A program made the position numbers and the translations under genes. From positions 186,961-250,960 of the forward strand of contig NZ_LMHZ01000001.1 in assembly GCF_001428545.1 (NCBI RefSeq): a stretch of 64,000 bases of DNA. The letters are read 5' to 3'. The notes beneath the pieces were generated by a model, which did not search any database, had not been told where the DNA came from, and worked only from the letters and a program-made list of their open reading frames with translations. Below are positions 38,783-48,406 of the stretch, one piece after another. Positions within the stretch are counted from its first letter, which is position 1, and each line of letters opens with the position of its first letter. The stretch comes from Noviherbaspirillum sp. Root189 (GTDB taxonomy: Bacteria; Pseudomonadota; Gammaproteobacteria; Burkholderiales; Burkholderiaceae_D).

Positions 38783-40813
38783 TCATCTGCCGCTGGTTTC
38801 CGGCATTCGCCGCTTTGCGGTCTTCTTGGTCTTCGTAGCTTTTGCATCAGGCTGTTCCGCGGCTTTGGCCATCAGCGCACCGCAGCCGCTGTTTTCTCCC
38901 GGACCGACATGGATCAGGGGAATCAGCGCGGCAGCGAACGGTGCCAGTACGCCGAGCGCCAGCGCGCTTCCCGCGCGTAGCGCCAGCACCCCCTTGTCAG
39001 CCTCGACCTTGGGGTTGATCAGCGGTCCGGTCACATAGAGCGGCGCACCGAGAGAGATAAGCCGCACTCCCTTGCTTTCCGGCTGCAGCGTCAGCGCCAG
39101 CTGTTCCTTCGCAAGATCGATACTGCCGCTCACGTAAATATTGGCCGTTTCCGTATCGACAACGAAGGCTTTCGGCCGCATTACGCCTTTTTCGATTCTC
39201 AGGGCCGCCACCGCGCAGTGCAATTTGACCTGCTCATCACCGAATAGCCGGCTGACCACGATGTCGCCGACATTCAGACCGATCTGGTCCAGGACCAGTT
39301 TGCTGACGGTTCCTTCGCTCGCGACCAGCCTGACCTCGCCGCCGGACGATGCAAACAAGTCCGCGATCGAGTTTCCGCTTCCATGCAGGACCACGTCACC
39401 GTTGATTTCACCGGTGCTTGCCTGCGTGTCGGGAACCCGAAACAAGTTCTGCAATTTCAGGTGCCGGGCTGTCATCTTTAATTCGCCCTTCACCGGTTTT
39501 ACCCGGGCATCGAGGCGCAGATTGGCCACCATGGTGCCACCTGCGATGCCAAACCTGACCGGGGCCAGGGACAACACGCCACCGTCCAGTCGTATCCTGG
39601 TGACGATATGGTCGATTGGCAGTTCATTTTTGCGCACCATCTTGCCGACAGTGAACTGGACATCGGTATCGATGCTGTTCCAGCGTTCGGCCTTGAATGG
39701 TTCGACCGGAAGGAGCCTGTTTTTCGGCTGGACCACACGGACACCGCGTTCTTTTTTGCTTGCCATGGAGTCGGCGCCAATCAGTGGCGACAGATCACTG
39801 ACATTGAGCACGTCGGAAGTGAGTGTGCCCTCCAGCCGTGGACGCGGGTCGCCCGGCGTGAAGCGCAGGCTGCCCGCCATGTCGGAAATGCCGACCTTGC
39901 CCTTGAAGTCTTCATAGGACCAGCCGCCACCCGGTACACCCGGCGAGCCGCGCAGCCGGCCTTCCGTCGAGAATGGCCGGGTCTCCGGCAGCACCATGTC
40001 GAACAAGGGATACAGGTGCGCCATACTGATACCCGAAATCTTCAGCAGCAAGTCGACTTCTTGCGTCTTCATCGGTCCGGTCAGCGTGCCCTTCGCATCG
40101 ATACGTGTTTGGCCGAGACGCAGGCTGAGCTCCAGCGGATACTGCAGGTCTTGCGACTTGAACGACAACACACTGCCAGAGCGGCCGTCGCCACTGGCTT
40201 CTTCGCCACGGAAGCTGCCCGCCATGCGCCAGCCCAGCAAGTAGCCTTCATTGCTACGGCTGCCCAGGGTATCGACCTCGGCTTTCATGTCGGTATGGCG
40301 CAAGGCATCGACGAAACGGACCGAGCCTTTGTTGAAACTGACGCGCTGCAGATTGAATTTCCACCCGGAGCGCTTGCGCGGCGTGAAGGTCCAGTTGTTT
40401 TGCGCCGGTTCATGGCCGCGTTCGAGCAGGACGTCGACGTTATGCAGTGCCAGTACGGGAACGATGACATGCTGGCGCAGCAGTCCTAGCGGACTGATGG
40501 ACAGGGTGACCTTGTCGGCATGCGCCATCCAGGGTTCTTTTGCCCATTCCGCATTGCCAAGCGTCACGTCGTCAGCGGTCAGGCGTGGCCATGGTATCCA
40601 TGCACGCCAGCCGCTATCGCCCTGTGTTGCCTGCCAGGTCAGCGACAAGTCGCCGTTGACGGCAAACGCGCGTCCGGTGACATCGCTAACTTGGGTGGTG
40701 ATCCAGGGCTTGGCATGATTCCAGTCGTACGACAATAGCAATGCAACGGCAATCGCCAGTACGGCAAGCACGCCGATAAAGCAGCCGATCGCGATATGTG
40801 TCGCCCTTGACAT
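38783..40813 (-). CDS. AsmA family protein
   Basis: This 676-aa protein has an N-terminal uncleaved membrane helix (HIAIGCFIGVLAVLAIAVALLL) and a long, mostly beta periplasmic region. The C-terminal AsmA part is GEVRLVASEGTVSKLVLDQI with LNVGDIVVSRLFG, then DTETANIYVSGSIDLAKEQLA and the terminal GPLINPKVEADKGVLALRAG. AsmA-like proteins are thought to move phospholipids between inner and outer membrane as bridge-like proteins. No partner is nearby; it is flanked by mtnN (convergent) and by the putA terminator. Confidence 0.9.
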   Translation of the reverse strand: MSRATHIAIGCFIGVLAVLAIAVALLLSYDWNHAKPWITTQVSDVTGRAFAVNGDLSLTWQATQGDSGWRAWIPWPRLTADDVTLGNAEWAKEPWMAHADKVTLSISPLGLLRQHVIVPVLALHNVDVLLERGHEPAQNNWTFTPRKRSGWKFNLQRVSFNKGSVRFVDALRHTDMKAEVDTLGSRSNEGYLLGWRMAGSFRGEEASGDGRSGSVLSFKSQDLQYPLELSLRLGQTRIDAKGTLTGPMKTQEVDLLLKISGISMAHLYPLFDMVLPETRPFSTEGRLRGSPGVPGGGWSYEDFKGKVGISDMAGSLRFTPGDPRPRLEGTLTSDVLNVSDLSPLIGADSMASKKERGVRVVQPKNRLLPVEPFKAERWNSIDTDVQFTVGKMVRKNELPIDHIVTRIRLDGGVLSLAPVRFGIAGGTMVANLRLDARVKPVKGELKMTARHLKLQNLFRVPDTQASTGEINGDVVLHGSGNSIADLFASSGGEVRLVASEGTVSKLVLDQIGLNVGDIVVSRLFGDEQVKLHCAVAALRIEKGVMRPKAFVVDTETANIYVSGSIDLAKEQLALTLQPESKGVRLISLGAPLYVTGPLINPKVEADKGVLALRAGSALALGVLAPFAAALIPLIHVGPGENSGCGALMAKAAEQPDAKATKTKKTAKRRMPETSGR

Positions 40814-40937
40814 ACCAAATAGGACTTACCAGAAAGGCAAGAGTTCATGCATGTAACAATGCTCAGGCAAGTTGGATGCCGCGTTACTGATGCACATCAG
40901 TGCACAGCGTCGCTGCTGAACAATCGGCCGAAAAGCA

Positions 40938-40971
40938 AAATGGCGTCATCCTTGTGAGGATGACGCCATTT
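40938..40971 (-). terminator. Rho-independent terminator downstream of putA
   Basis: A perfect 15-bp stem AAATGGCGTCATCCT / AGGATGACGCCATTT with loop TGTG, followed on the minus strand by TGCTTTTCGG. It lies 53 bases past the putA stop. Confidence 0.85.
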
Positions 40972-41023
40972 CAGTTGTACAGTTGCACGTTACCGAGATC
41001 TAAGGCTCTCTAACACAGGTCGC

Positions 41024-44000
41024 TTATGCCGCCAAAGTCATCAGGCTGGCGTTGCCGCCTGCGGCCGTCGTATTGACGCAGAGAGCACGCTCAGCGACAA
41101 GACGCCACAAGGGCACCGGCTCGCTTTCGCTGCTGTCGACCACGGGGACCAGCGCACCGTCACGTGCGGCCAGCAGGGGCAGCAATGCAGGCAAAGCTTG
41201 CCTATCGACGACAGCTACCTGCAACGAAGCTTGTGCAAGTTCTTTCTGATCCAGCACCCTGATCGTATTGCGCACCTGCGCCGGCAATCCGGAAGGCAAC
41301 AAGCGCGCGGTGTCGCTCAGCACCAGCGCTGAATTACCTGTCGAAAATACGGCAGCCAGCTGATTAAGCAAGCTGTCGACGCTGCTCGCACAACACAAAA
41401 CGGCACCACGCGGCGCAAAGCTCAGCGTATTGCGTTCGCCGGTAGGACCGGGCAACACCACTTCGGTATCCAGCAGGGTTTCATGCGCATACGCATCCGC
41501 CAGCGCGGCAATGCGTTCATGCCCATGCGTACCGGCCCACGTCATCAGGCTGTCGAATGCCGGACGATTTGCCGCGACATCCTTTTGATGAATGGTATGC
41601 GGCGTGCGCTTGAATGTCGCATTGCGCTGCAGGCGCTTCAGGTAAAGCGGGCCGCCCGCCTTGGGCCCGGTTCCGGATTTGCCTTCACCGCCGAAGGGTT
41701 GCACGCCGACCACCGCGCCGACGATGTTGCGGTTTACATAGATATTGCCGACATGCGCGCGCGCGGTGATGAAATCAATCGTTTCATCGATACGTGAATG
41801 GACGCCCAGCGTCAGGCCATATCCGGTGGCATTGATGGAGTCCAGCAACTTCGGCAATTCATCGCGACGGTAACGCAGCACATGCAGCACCGGGCCGAAG
41901 ACTTCATGCTGCAGTTCGGCCAGTGAAGCAATTTCGATCACCGTCGGCGGCACGAAGGTGCCCGCCTCGCAAGCCACTGGCAGGCGCAATTGATGCACCT
42001 TGTTGCCCTGCGCGCGCATGCGTTCGATATGGCGTAACAGGTTTTGCTGCGCTTCTTCATCGATCACCGGACCGATATCGGCGGCAAGGCGGTCCGGATT
42101 GCCGATACGCAGCTCCTGCATTGCCCCTTTCAGCATGGTGATCGTCTTGTCGGCGATATCGTGTTGCAGGCACAGCACGCGCAACGCGGAGCAACGCTGT
42201 CCGGCACTGTCGAACGCCGAACTGATTACATCGGTGACGACCTGTTCCGGCAAGGCGCTGGAATCGACAATCATCACATTCTGTCCGCCGGTTTCAGCGA
42301 TCAGTGGAATATCGCATCCTTCCTGCGCGGCACGTTTGGCGAGGACGCGATTGATCAACTGGGCAACTTCAGTCGACCCGGTAAAGATGACGCCGCGTAC
42401 GCGTTCATCAGCAGTCAATTTCGCACCGACGATGTCGCCACGCCCCGGCAGGAATTGCAGTGCGCCGCGAGGCACGCCGGCTTCATGCATCAGTTCCACG
42501 GCACGGCAGGCGATCAGGGGGGTCTGCTCGGCGGGTTTGGCGAGGACCACATTACCGGCGGCCAGTGCGGCACTGACTTCCCCAATGAAAATCGCCAGCG
42601 GGAAATTCCACGGGCTGATGCAAACCACCGGACCAAGCGCTGCCGTATTGGGTGACTGCACAATTTCCGCTGCGTAATAGCGCAGGAAATCAACGGCCTC
42701 GCGGACTTCGGCAATCGCATTCGGCAGCGACTTGCCGGCTTCGCGAATCGCAAGCGCCATCAATTCAAGCTTGTGCTGTTCAAGCAAGTCGGCGGCTTTG
42801 AACAGAGCTTGCGCACGCGCAGTCGGCGGCAGCGTCTGCCAGTCGGTCGCATAGTCGACGGCAGCCGCAAGCGCCTGCTCGACTTCTTCGGCAGTCGCTT
42901 CATTCACCTGCCCCACCACATCACGAAGGTTGGCCGGATTGCAAATGTCTTGCAGTGCGCCCGTTGCCTGGCGGGCATTCGCCAGCAAGGGTGCCGCCTT
43001 CCACTGGCGCTTGGCAAAGCCTGCAAAGGCTGTGTCGATGTCACGCAGGACAAGTTCATTGCTGAGGTCGAGGCCGGCCGAGTTCTTGCGCTCTGCGCCA
43101 AACATGTCCATCGGGAGTGCAATATTCGGATGCATTTCGCCCTTCAGACCCGTTGCCACCTCGAAGGGATCGGCGATCAGCGAATCGATCTCGACGTTTT
43201 CATCGACGATCTGATTGACGAAGGAAGAGTTCGCACCGTTTTCCAGCAAGCGGCGCACCAGATAGGCCAGCAGCGTTTCATGCGAGCCGACCGGGGCGTA
43301 AATGCGGCAGGGCTTGCCGAGCTTGTCGGCGCCCACCACCTGGTCATACAGGGTTTCGCCCATGCCATGCAGACACTGGAATTCGTAATCGGTGACGCCG
43401 CTTTCCTGCGCCCAGGTATAGATTGACGACAGCGTGTGCGCATTGTGTGTGGCGAACTGCGGATAGATCACATCGGTCGCCGCCAGCAGTTTTTGCGCGC
43501 AGACCAGATAGGACACATCGGTATAGACCTTACGGGTATAGACCGGATAACCCGGCATGCCATCGACCTGCGCCCGCTTGATTTCCGCATCCCAGTAAGC
43601 ACCTTTGACAAGGCGTACCATGAACTTGCGCCCGCTGCGACGCGCCAGGTCGGCAAGGTAATCGATCACATACGGACAGCGCTTCTGGTAAGCCTGCACC
43701 ACGAAGCCGATGCCGTCGAAGCCGGCAAGGTCGGCGTCATGCGCGAGCGCTTCCATCAGGTCCAGCGACAGTTCCAGCCGGTCGGCTTCTTCCGCATCGA
43801 TGTTGAGACCGATGTTGTATCGCTTGGCCAGCAAAATCAGTTGCTTCAGGCGCGGCAGCAGTTCATTCATGGTGCGTACGCGCTGCGCGCGTGAATAGCG
43901 CGGATGCAATGCCGACAGCTTGACCGAAATGCCCGGGCCATCCTTGATGCCGCGCCCATTCGACGCACGGCCGATCGCATGGATTGCCTGTTCGTAGGCC

Positions 44001-44713
44001 GCGTAGTATTTCGCCGCATCCTCTTCGGTCAGCGCTGCTTCGCCCAGCATGTCATACGAATAGCGATAGCCGCGCTTCTCGTTGTCGCGGCTGTTGTCCA
44101 GCGCCTCATCAATGGTCTGGCCAGTCACGAACTGATTGCCCAGCATGCGCATCGCCAGGTCCACGCCTTTGCGGATCAGCGGTTCGCCGCCCTTGGCGAT
44201 CAGCTTGGTCAGCGCCGATCCGAGGCCCTGCTCGCTGCTGGTGCCGACCAGCTTGCCGGTAATCAGCAATCCCCAGGTCGCTGCGTTGACGAACAGCGAC
44301 GGTGATTCGCCCAGATGCCGGCGCCAGTCGCCCTTGCTGATCTTGTCGGCGATCAGGCGATCCGCGGTCTGGTGATCGGGAATGCGCAACAGCGCTTCGG
44401 CCAGGCACATCAGCGCCACGCCCTCTTCGGACGACAGCGAAAACTCATGCATCAATGCATCGACCCCCGACGCCCGGGTACGTTTTTCGCGAACCGCTTC
44501 GACCAGCCCGCGCGCCAGCTTTTGCGTTTGCGCCTTGGTGGCTGTGCCGGCCTTGGTCTGGCCCAGCAACCATCGCACGGCTTCAGCCTCATCGCGTCGG
44601 TAGGCGGCGGTGATTGCTGCCCGCAATGGTGCCGGTGTGTGGTTGATATCCGCATGGAAGGCCGAAAACGGCTGGACGGCGGTGTTCACTACAGGATCGA
44701 TGGCTGTCAGCAT
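41024..44713 (-). CDS. putA: Bifunctional proline dehydrogenase / glutamate-semialdehyde dehydrogenase PutA
   Basis: This 1229-aa enzyme converts proline to glutamate, passing electrons to FAD/quinone and NAD. The proline dehydrogenase barrel occupies about residues 150-480 (with GLNIDAEEADRLELSLDLM, then RLVKGAYWDAEIKRAQ). The aldehyde dehydrogenase domain is about 540-1010 (AETGGQNVMIVDSSALPEQV with catalytic Glu, DSAGQRCSALRVL with catalytic Cys). A C-terminal ALDH-superfamily-like region runs to the end. It lacks the N-terminal ribbon-helix-helix DNA-binding domain of trifunctional PutA, so control falls to another protein, most likely the divergent Lrp-type regulator. Confidence 0.96.
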   Translation of the reverse strand: MLTAIDPVVNTAVQPFSAFHADINHTPAPLRAAITAAYRRDEAEAVRWLLGQTKAGTATKAQTQKLARGLVEAVREKRTRASGVDALMHEFSLSSEEGVALMCLAEALLRIPDHQTADRLIADKISKGDWRRHLGESPSLFVNAATWGLLITGKLVGTSSEQGLGSALTKLIAKGGEPLIRKGVDLAMRMLGNQFVTGQTIDEALDNSRDNEKRGYRYSYDMLGEAALTEEDAAKYYAAYEQAIHAIGRASNGRGIKDGPGISVKLSALHPRYSRAQRVRTMNELLPRLKQLILLAKRYNIGLNIDAEEADRLELSLDLMEALAHDADLAGFDGIGFVVQAYQKRCPYVIDYLADLARRSGRKFMVRLVKGAYWDAEIKRAQVDGMPGYPVYTRKVYTDVSYLVCAQKLLAATDVIYPQFATHNAHTLSSIYTWAQESGVTDYEFQCLHGMGETLYDQVVGADKLGKPCRIYAPVGSHETLLAYLVRRLLENGANSSFVNQIVDENVEIDSLIADPFEVATGLKGEMHPNIALPMDMFGAERKNSAGLDLSNELVLRDIDTAFAGFAKRQWKAAPLLANARQATGALQDICNPANLRDVVGQVNEATAEEVEQALAAAVDYATDWQTLPPTARAQALFKAADLLEQHKLELMALAIREAGKSLPNAIAEVREAVDFLRYYAAEIVQSPNTAALGPVVCISPWNFPLAIFIGEVSAALAAGNVVLAKPAEQTPLIACRAVELMHEAGVPRGALQFLPGRGDIVGAKLTADERVRGVIFTGSTEVAQLINRVLAKRAAQEGCDIPLIAETGGQNVMIVDSSALPEQVVTDVISSAFDSAGQRCSALRVLCLQHDIADKTITMLKGAMQELRIGNPDRLAADIGPVIDEEAQQNLLRHIERMRAQGNKVHQLRLPVACEAGTFVPPTVIEIASLAELQHEVFGPVLHVLRYRRDELPKLLDSINATGYGLTLGVHSRIDETIDFITARAHVGNIYVNRNIVGAVVGVQPFGGEGKSGTGPKAGGPLYLKRLQRNATFKRTPHTIHQKDVAANRPAFDSLMTWAGTHGHERIAALADAYAHETLLDTEVVLPGPTGERNTLSFAPRGAVLCCASSVDSLLNQLAAVFSTGNSALVLSDTARLLPSGLPAQVRNTIRVLDQKELAQASLQVAVVDRQALPALLPLLAARDGALVPVVDSSESEPVPLWRLVAERALCVNTTAAGGNASLMTLAA

Positions 44714-44806
44714 GGTCTGGAATCGAATTAAAATGTCAGAGAGAATAATGATTCGATTGTAGGGAGGTTCATTAAGGATTTATTCTGGAAATCTGATTGA
44801 CTATCG

Positions 44807-44847
44807 AAATTTTGTATTTTGTGGGACAATCCTGCCGAACAAAATTT
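44807..44847. promoter_or_regulatory. Inverted repeat in putA-lrp divergent promoter region
   Basis: AAATTTTGT (44807-44815) and ACAAAATTT (44839-44847), a perfect 9-bp inverted repeat with a 23-bp spacer, in an AT-rich gap only 150 bases long. This size and AT character fit a binding site for the Lrp-type regulator next to it. Confidence 0.55.
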
Positions 44848-44864
44848 ATTCAGTACAACCTGCC

Positions 44865-45323
44865 ATGCTTGATAAGATCAGCAAGAAAATCCTCTCCGAA
44901 CTGCAGAACGACGGCCGTATCAGCAACGTGGAACTTGCTTCCCGGGTCAACCTGTCGCCCGCAGCCTGCCTCGAGCGGGTGCGCAAGCTGCAGGAAGCTG
45001 GCTACATCGTCAACTACACCGCCCAGCTCAACCCGCAACTGCTTGATGTATCGCTGCTGGTGTTCATTGAAGTGGTGCTGGACCGCACCACGCCGGAAGT
45101 GTTTGAGGCCTTCAAGCGTAGCGTGCAGGTTATCCCGGAAGTGCAGGAATGCCACATGGTGGCCGGCGGTTTTGATTACCTGGTCAAGGCGCGGGTCAAG
45201 GACATGAACGCTTACCGCGAATTCCTCGGCAAATCGCTGCTGCAGCTGAAAGGCGTACGTGAGACCCACACCTACGCGGTGATGGAAGAAGTAAAAAACA
45301 CCACCAAACTGCCGATCCGTTAA
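44865..45323 (+). CDS. Lrp/AsnC family regulator, probable proline-utilisation regulator
   Basis: This 152-aa protein has an N-terminal HTH (LDKISKKILSELQNDGRISN with VELASRVNLSPAACLERVRK, residues 2-42) and a C-terminal RAM effector domain (residues 65-140, with VQECHMVAGGFDYLVKARVK near 95). Its divergent position from putA, whose protein has no own DNA-binding domain, suggests it activates putA in response to proline, like BkdR/PutR-type Lrp members. Its 3' end overlaps the convergent GlxA-type gene by four bases. Confidence 0.93.
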   Translation: MLDKISKKILSELQNDGRISNVELASRVNLSPAACLERVRKLQEAGYIVNYTAQLNPQLLDVSLLVFIEVVLDRTTPEVFEAFKRSVQVIPEVQECHMVAGGFDYLVKARVKDMNAYREFLGKSLLQLKGVRETHTYAVMEEVKNTTKLPIR

Positions 45324-46324
45324 TCGGTCAACGACGCGGGCGCCGACGACGATGCACGCTGCATTCGCTGTGTTTCGCGAAACAGCTGCGGTGTCACGCC
45401 AAAACGCCGCTCGAAGGCTTTCGACAGGCGCGCCGCACTGCCGAATCCCACTTGCCCCGCCACCTCCTTCAGGCTTGCCTTTGACATCAGCAGATCGCGT
45501 GCGCGATCCAGCCTGAGGGTCTCGGCAAAACGGGCAGGCGTCTCCCCGACACTTTCCGTAAAGCGCCGATAGAAACTGCGTTCCGACATCGCCATGCGCG
45601 ATGCCAGTTGCGGCACGTTCAGCGGTTCGCCGAGATGCGCGGCCATCCATTCGATGAGTGCTGAAAACGGCGCATCCGCCCGCTGCTGGGCATGCAGCAG
45701 CGGACTGAACTGCGACTGATAACCCGGCCGGCGCGCATACAGCACCAGTCGCTCCGCAATCCGGTTGGCCGCGGCCGTTCCCAGGTCCCTTTCGACGATT
45801 GCCAGGCACATGTCGATACCCGTGGTTACGCCGGCCGATGTCCATACCTTGCCATCTTCCACGTACAAGGCGGCACCGTCGACTTCCACTTCCGGGAAGC
45901 TGTCTGCCATAAATCGGCATGCGGACCAGTGTGTGGTCACCCGCTTTCCTTTCACCAGGCCGAGCGCAGCCAGCAGCAATGCGCCTGTGCAGATCGAACC
46001 GAAGCGCGCCGCACTTGCGCTGGCCTGCGCCAGCCAGCGGCTCAAATCAGGATCATGTGCAAGCCGCAGCAAGGCGGCTTCATCGCCGCCGGCAATCAGC
46101 AGCAGATCGACCGCCACAGGCGGCACTTGCGTCATCGCTTCGCTGAGAATGTCCATGGCGCTGCTGCTGCGCACCGCGCCGCCGGCAGCGGAGAGGATAT
46201 GGACTTGATATACAGGCTGGGGGCAAGCGTCGTTCGCCGCGGCGAACACCGCTGCGGGGCCACTGACGTCGAGAATCTGCACACCGTCGTAGACAAGGAT
46301 CGCAATCGTGATAGGAGCCGTCAT
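45320..46324 (-). CDS. GlxA family transcriptional regulator (DJ-1/PfpI-AraC)
   Basis: This 334-aa protein has an N-terminal DJ-1/PfpI-like domain (ITIAILVYDGVQILDVSGPA; the Cys in FGSICTGALLLAALGLVKGK near residue 112) and a C-terminal AraC HTH pair from about residue 218 (NVPQLASRMAMSERSFYRRF, then SLKEVAGQVGFGSAARLSKAFERRFG in two parts). GlxA proteins control arginine, glycine-betaine or related metabolism in various proteobacteria; the target here is unknown. It is convergent with the Lrp gene. Confidence 0.92.
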   Translation of the reverse strand: MTAPITIAILVYDGVQILDVSGPAAVFAAANDACPQPVYQVHILSAAGGAVRSSSAMDILSEAMTQVPPVAVDLLLIAGGDEAALLRLAHDPDLSRWLAQASASAARFGSICTGALLLAALGLVKGKRVTTHWSACRFMADSFPEVEVDGAALYVEDGKVWTSAGVTTGIDMCLAIVERDLGTAAANRIAERLVLYARRPGYQSQFSPLLHAQQRADAPFSALIEWMAAHLGEPLNVPQLASRMAMSERSFYRRFTESVGETPARFAETLRLDRARDLLMSKASLKEVAGQVGFGSAARLSKAFERRFGVTPQLFRETQRMQRASSSAPASLTD

Positions 46325-46450
46325 GAATCTAGATCTCTGTGCCTGGCTAAGTATTTGGCAGAATTTAACCTGTTTCTGTCATTTCTGCCAAACCTGCATG
46401 GCATTAGAATCCGCTGACAGCTTTTATTCCCTCCGTAAAAGGACAGTCCC

Positions 46451-46759
46451 ATGCTTGAACTCAGACCCAGCTGCGAACACTGTAATACTGCCTTGCCGCC
46501 AGAATCGACACAGGCCATGATCTGCAGCTTTGAATGCACCTTCTGCGCTCATTGCGCGACCACGCTATTGCAGAATATTTGCCCCAATTGTGGCGGCGGG
46601 TTTGCAGTCCGCCCGGTGCGCCCCCTGCAGAACTGGAAGAACGACAATTTTCTCGGAAAATACCCGGCATCCGCCATGGTCAAATACCGGCCTGTCGACC
46701 TGGCGGCCCATCGTCTGCTACTGGAAAGGCTGAGCGCTATTGCACCGGAGAAGCGTTAA
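46451..46759 (+). CDS. DUF1272 zinc-ribbon protein
   Basis: This 102-aa protein begins MLELRPSCEHCNTALPPES. Eight cysteines at about residues 8, 11, 25, 29, 32, 35, 44 and 47 form the DUF1272 pattern (C-x2-C, a cluster in CSFECTFCAHC, then C-P-N-C). They probably bind two zinc ions. The C-terminal half is basic without an obvious domain. Family function is unknown. The gene is divergent from the GlxA-type regulator, which might control it. Confidence 0.85.
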   Translation: MLELRPSCEHCNTALPPESTQAMICSFECTFCAHCATTLLQNICPNCGGGFAVRPVRPLQNWKNDNFLGKYPASAMVKYRPVDLAAHRLLLERLSAIAPEKR

Positions 46760-46934
46760 CACGGCGCCCTGGTGCTTGCCAGCCTTTGTGGCATGACATG
46801 CTTTGAGTTCAGTCAAAAGCCTGAGCGTCGCAATTCTGTACAACAGAAACAAAGCCCGACACAAAGAGGCGCAATACGGAAGGACAGAAGGACAGAAGGG
46901 AGTCGAAGGGCATCACGATGCGGGAGCTGATGCG

Positions 46935-47132
46935 ATGATGTGGATTCATGAATTACCCTGGCACTGGCTGGAATCGTTCGCCATGGTGCTGTTCTGGGTG
47001 CTGGTCATTGTGCTTGCTCTGGTACCCATCAACTACCTGCGTGACCAGCTTAACTCACCCGAAATGTCGACGCCTTCCGGGCCGGAGCAGATGCCGGCAC
47101 CCAAACAGGAACCTGGTCACGGTAAAACCTGA
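46935..47132 (+). CDS. Small single-span membrane protein
   Basis: This 65-aa protein starts at tandem ATGs 46935/46938, preceded by GGGAG. It has one hydrophobic helix (ESFAMVLFWVLVIVLALVPI, residues about 13-32) followed by a polar Pro-rich tail ending in GHGKT. The reading frame extends further upstream to 46803 with low-quality sequence, so the start is uncertain. No family recognised; short predicted membrane proteins of this kind are common beside regulators. Confidence that it is expressed is moderate. Confidence 0.45.
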   Translation: MMWIHELPWHWLESFAMVLFWVLVIVLALVPINYLRDQLNSPEMSTPSGPEQMPAPKQEPGHGKT

Positions 47133-47569
47133 GATCCGAGTATCTGTCATCGGTAGCCACCGGTGATGGCCTGTGATGGCCTGCCATCCGGGCTACGCTG
47201 CCCGACATGACCGCCAAGGATGCAATTGCAGAATCGACAACGCATTGTATGCGCGGAACGACTGTCGCATCCCTCTTCCGGCTGATTCGACTTTTCAAGT
47301 TTACATACCTGTCTTCGCAAGCTTACAGCGTTTGACAAAAGTCAAGGCAGCCCCAGATCGCGGATATTCCGGATTGTCATTGGCCGCTGATTTGCGAAAA
47401 TACACGACTTGGTTTTGCAGCAATTTCTGCATTTCATTTCAAGAATCCTATTCAGCAAAACAGGCGGTTACCAGATGCAATTTTTTGAACTTCGTACCTC
47501 CTCCAGAATGTCGCATTCCGTTATTGGTGCCTCCCGCAAACAGGGCCGGCGCGCGATTCCGGAAAGCGC
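47133..47569. other. Intergenic region without recognised genes
   Basis: These 437 bases between the small membrane protein and the receiver gene hold a short tandem decamer (TGATGGCCTG twice, 47164-47183). No RNA or gene could be supported. Composition becomes AT-richer around 47390-47470, where the receiver gene's promoter may lie. Confidence 0.35.
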
Positions 47570-47953
47570 ATGATGGCGGCTACGCTGTTGCGCATCCTGG
47601 TAGTCGAGGATGACAAAGCCCTGTTAAGCATCCTGTGCGATATGCTCGCCGGCCTGGGATATCATGCCGTCGGTGTGGCTAGCGCGGAAGAAGCACTAAT
47701 CCAACTCGACACCGGCAGCTTCAACGTCCTCCTTTCCGACATCAATCTTCCCGGCATGTCCGGTATCGACCTCGCGTCCAGGGCAGTTGCCATGGTTCAT
47801 GGCATTCGCATCATCTTTTCCTCGGGCTTCGGTTACCTGGTGACCGACAGACTCGAATTCAGCTTCCAGCTGCTCAACAAGCCCTACCATCTTCAGGAAC
47901 TTGCGCGCGCGATCCGGCACTCCGCCCGTCAGCTTTCCGGCGCAGAACAATAA
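47570..47953 (+). CDS. Single-domain response regulator
   Basis: This 127-aa receiver domain has acidic pocket residues in ILVVEDDKAL (near residues 12-15), phospho-acceptor Asp57 in VLLSDINLPGMSG, Ser84 in IIFSSGFG and Lys104 in LLNKPYH. No output domain follows, so it likely signals by phosphotransfer or binding. GGAAAG upstream supports the ATG at 47570. No histidine kinase is nearby, so its partner is unknown. Confidence 0.9.
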   Translation: MMAATLLRILVVEDDKALLSILCDMLAGLGYHAVGVASAEEALIQLDTGSFNVLLSDINLPGMSGIDLASRAVAMVHGIRIIFSSGFGYLVTDRLEFSFQLLNKPYHLQELARAIRHSARQLSGAEQ

Positions 47954-48104
47954 GCGGCATGCATGGCCGCCTTGCTGCGGCCATGTACACAGCGCGTCAC
48001 CAAATCGTCACGCAATCTTCATCTGGTCGTCATAAATCCTCCGTAGCATCACGGCTCGTGAAGTGATCAGCGCATCGCTGCTCTTTCCGGATCCGGAGGA
48101 AGTC

Positions 48105-48305
48105 ATGAGTCACGACATCGTCATTGTCAGGGAAGGCGACGGTTATCGTCTTTTGCACGGACACCTGCGTCTGGCAAATGAACTCGGACAGCATGGCAAA
48201 ATCGATATCGATGTTCCGGGCGAAGGAAAAATCAGCATTGTCAGGATGCGCAACGACTACACAGTGCATCGCGATGGCAAGCGTTTGCCGCTTTACAGGC
48301 AATAG
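48105..48305 (+). CDS. Small hypothetical protein
   Basis: This 66-aa protein starts at ATG 48105 with Shine-Dalgarno GGAGGA at 48094. The sequence MSHDIVIVREGDGYRLLHGH with a second half ISIVRMRNDYTVHRDGKRL looks like a compact all-beta fold of repeating strands. No signal or membrane segment. It has no recognised family. It lies about 100 bases upstream of the PhoX-like gene on the same strand and could be cotranscribed. Confidence 0.65.
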   Translation: MSHDIVIVREGDGYRLLHGHLRLANELGQHGKIDIDVPGEGKISIVRMRNDYTVHRDGKRLPLYRQ

Positions 48306-48406
48306 AAACAGGAAAGAAAAAACAGAAAATGCAAAGCCCCATCCAAGCTCAAATGTTTGCAAGGTTTTGCCTAGGCCGCACAACATATTAAAGAGGAAAA
48401 ACACCC

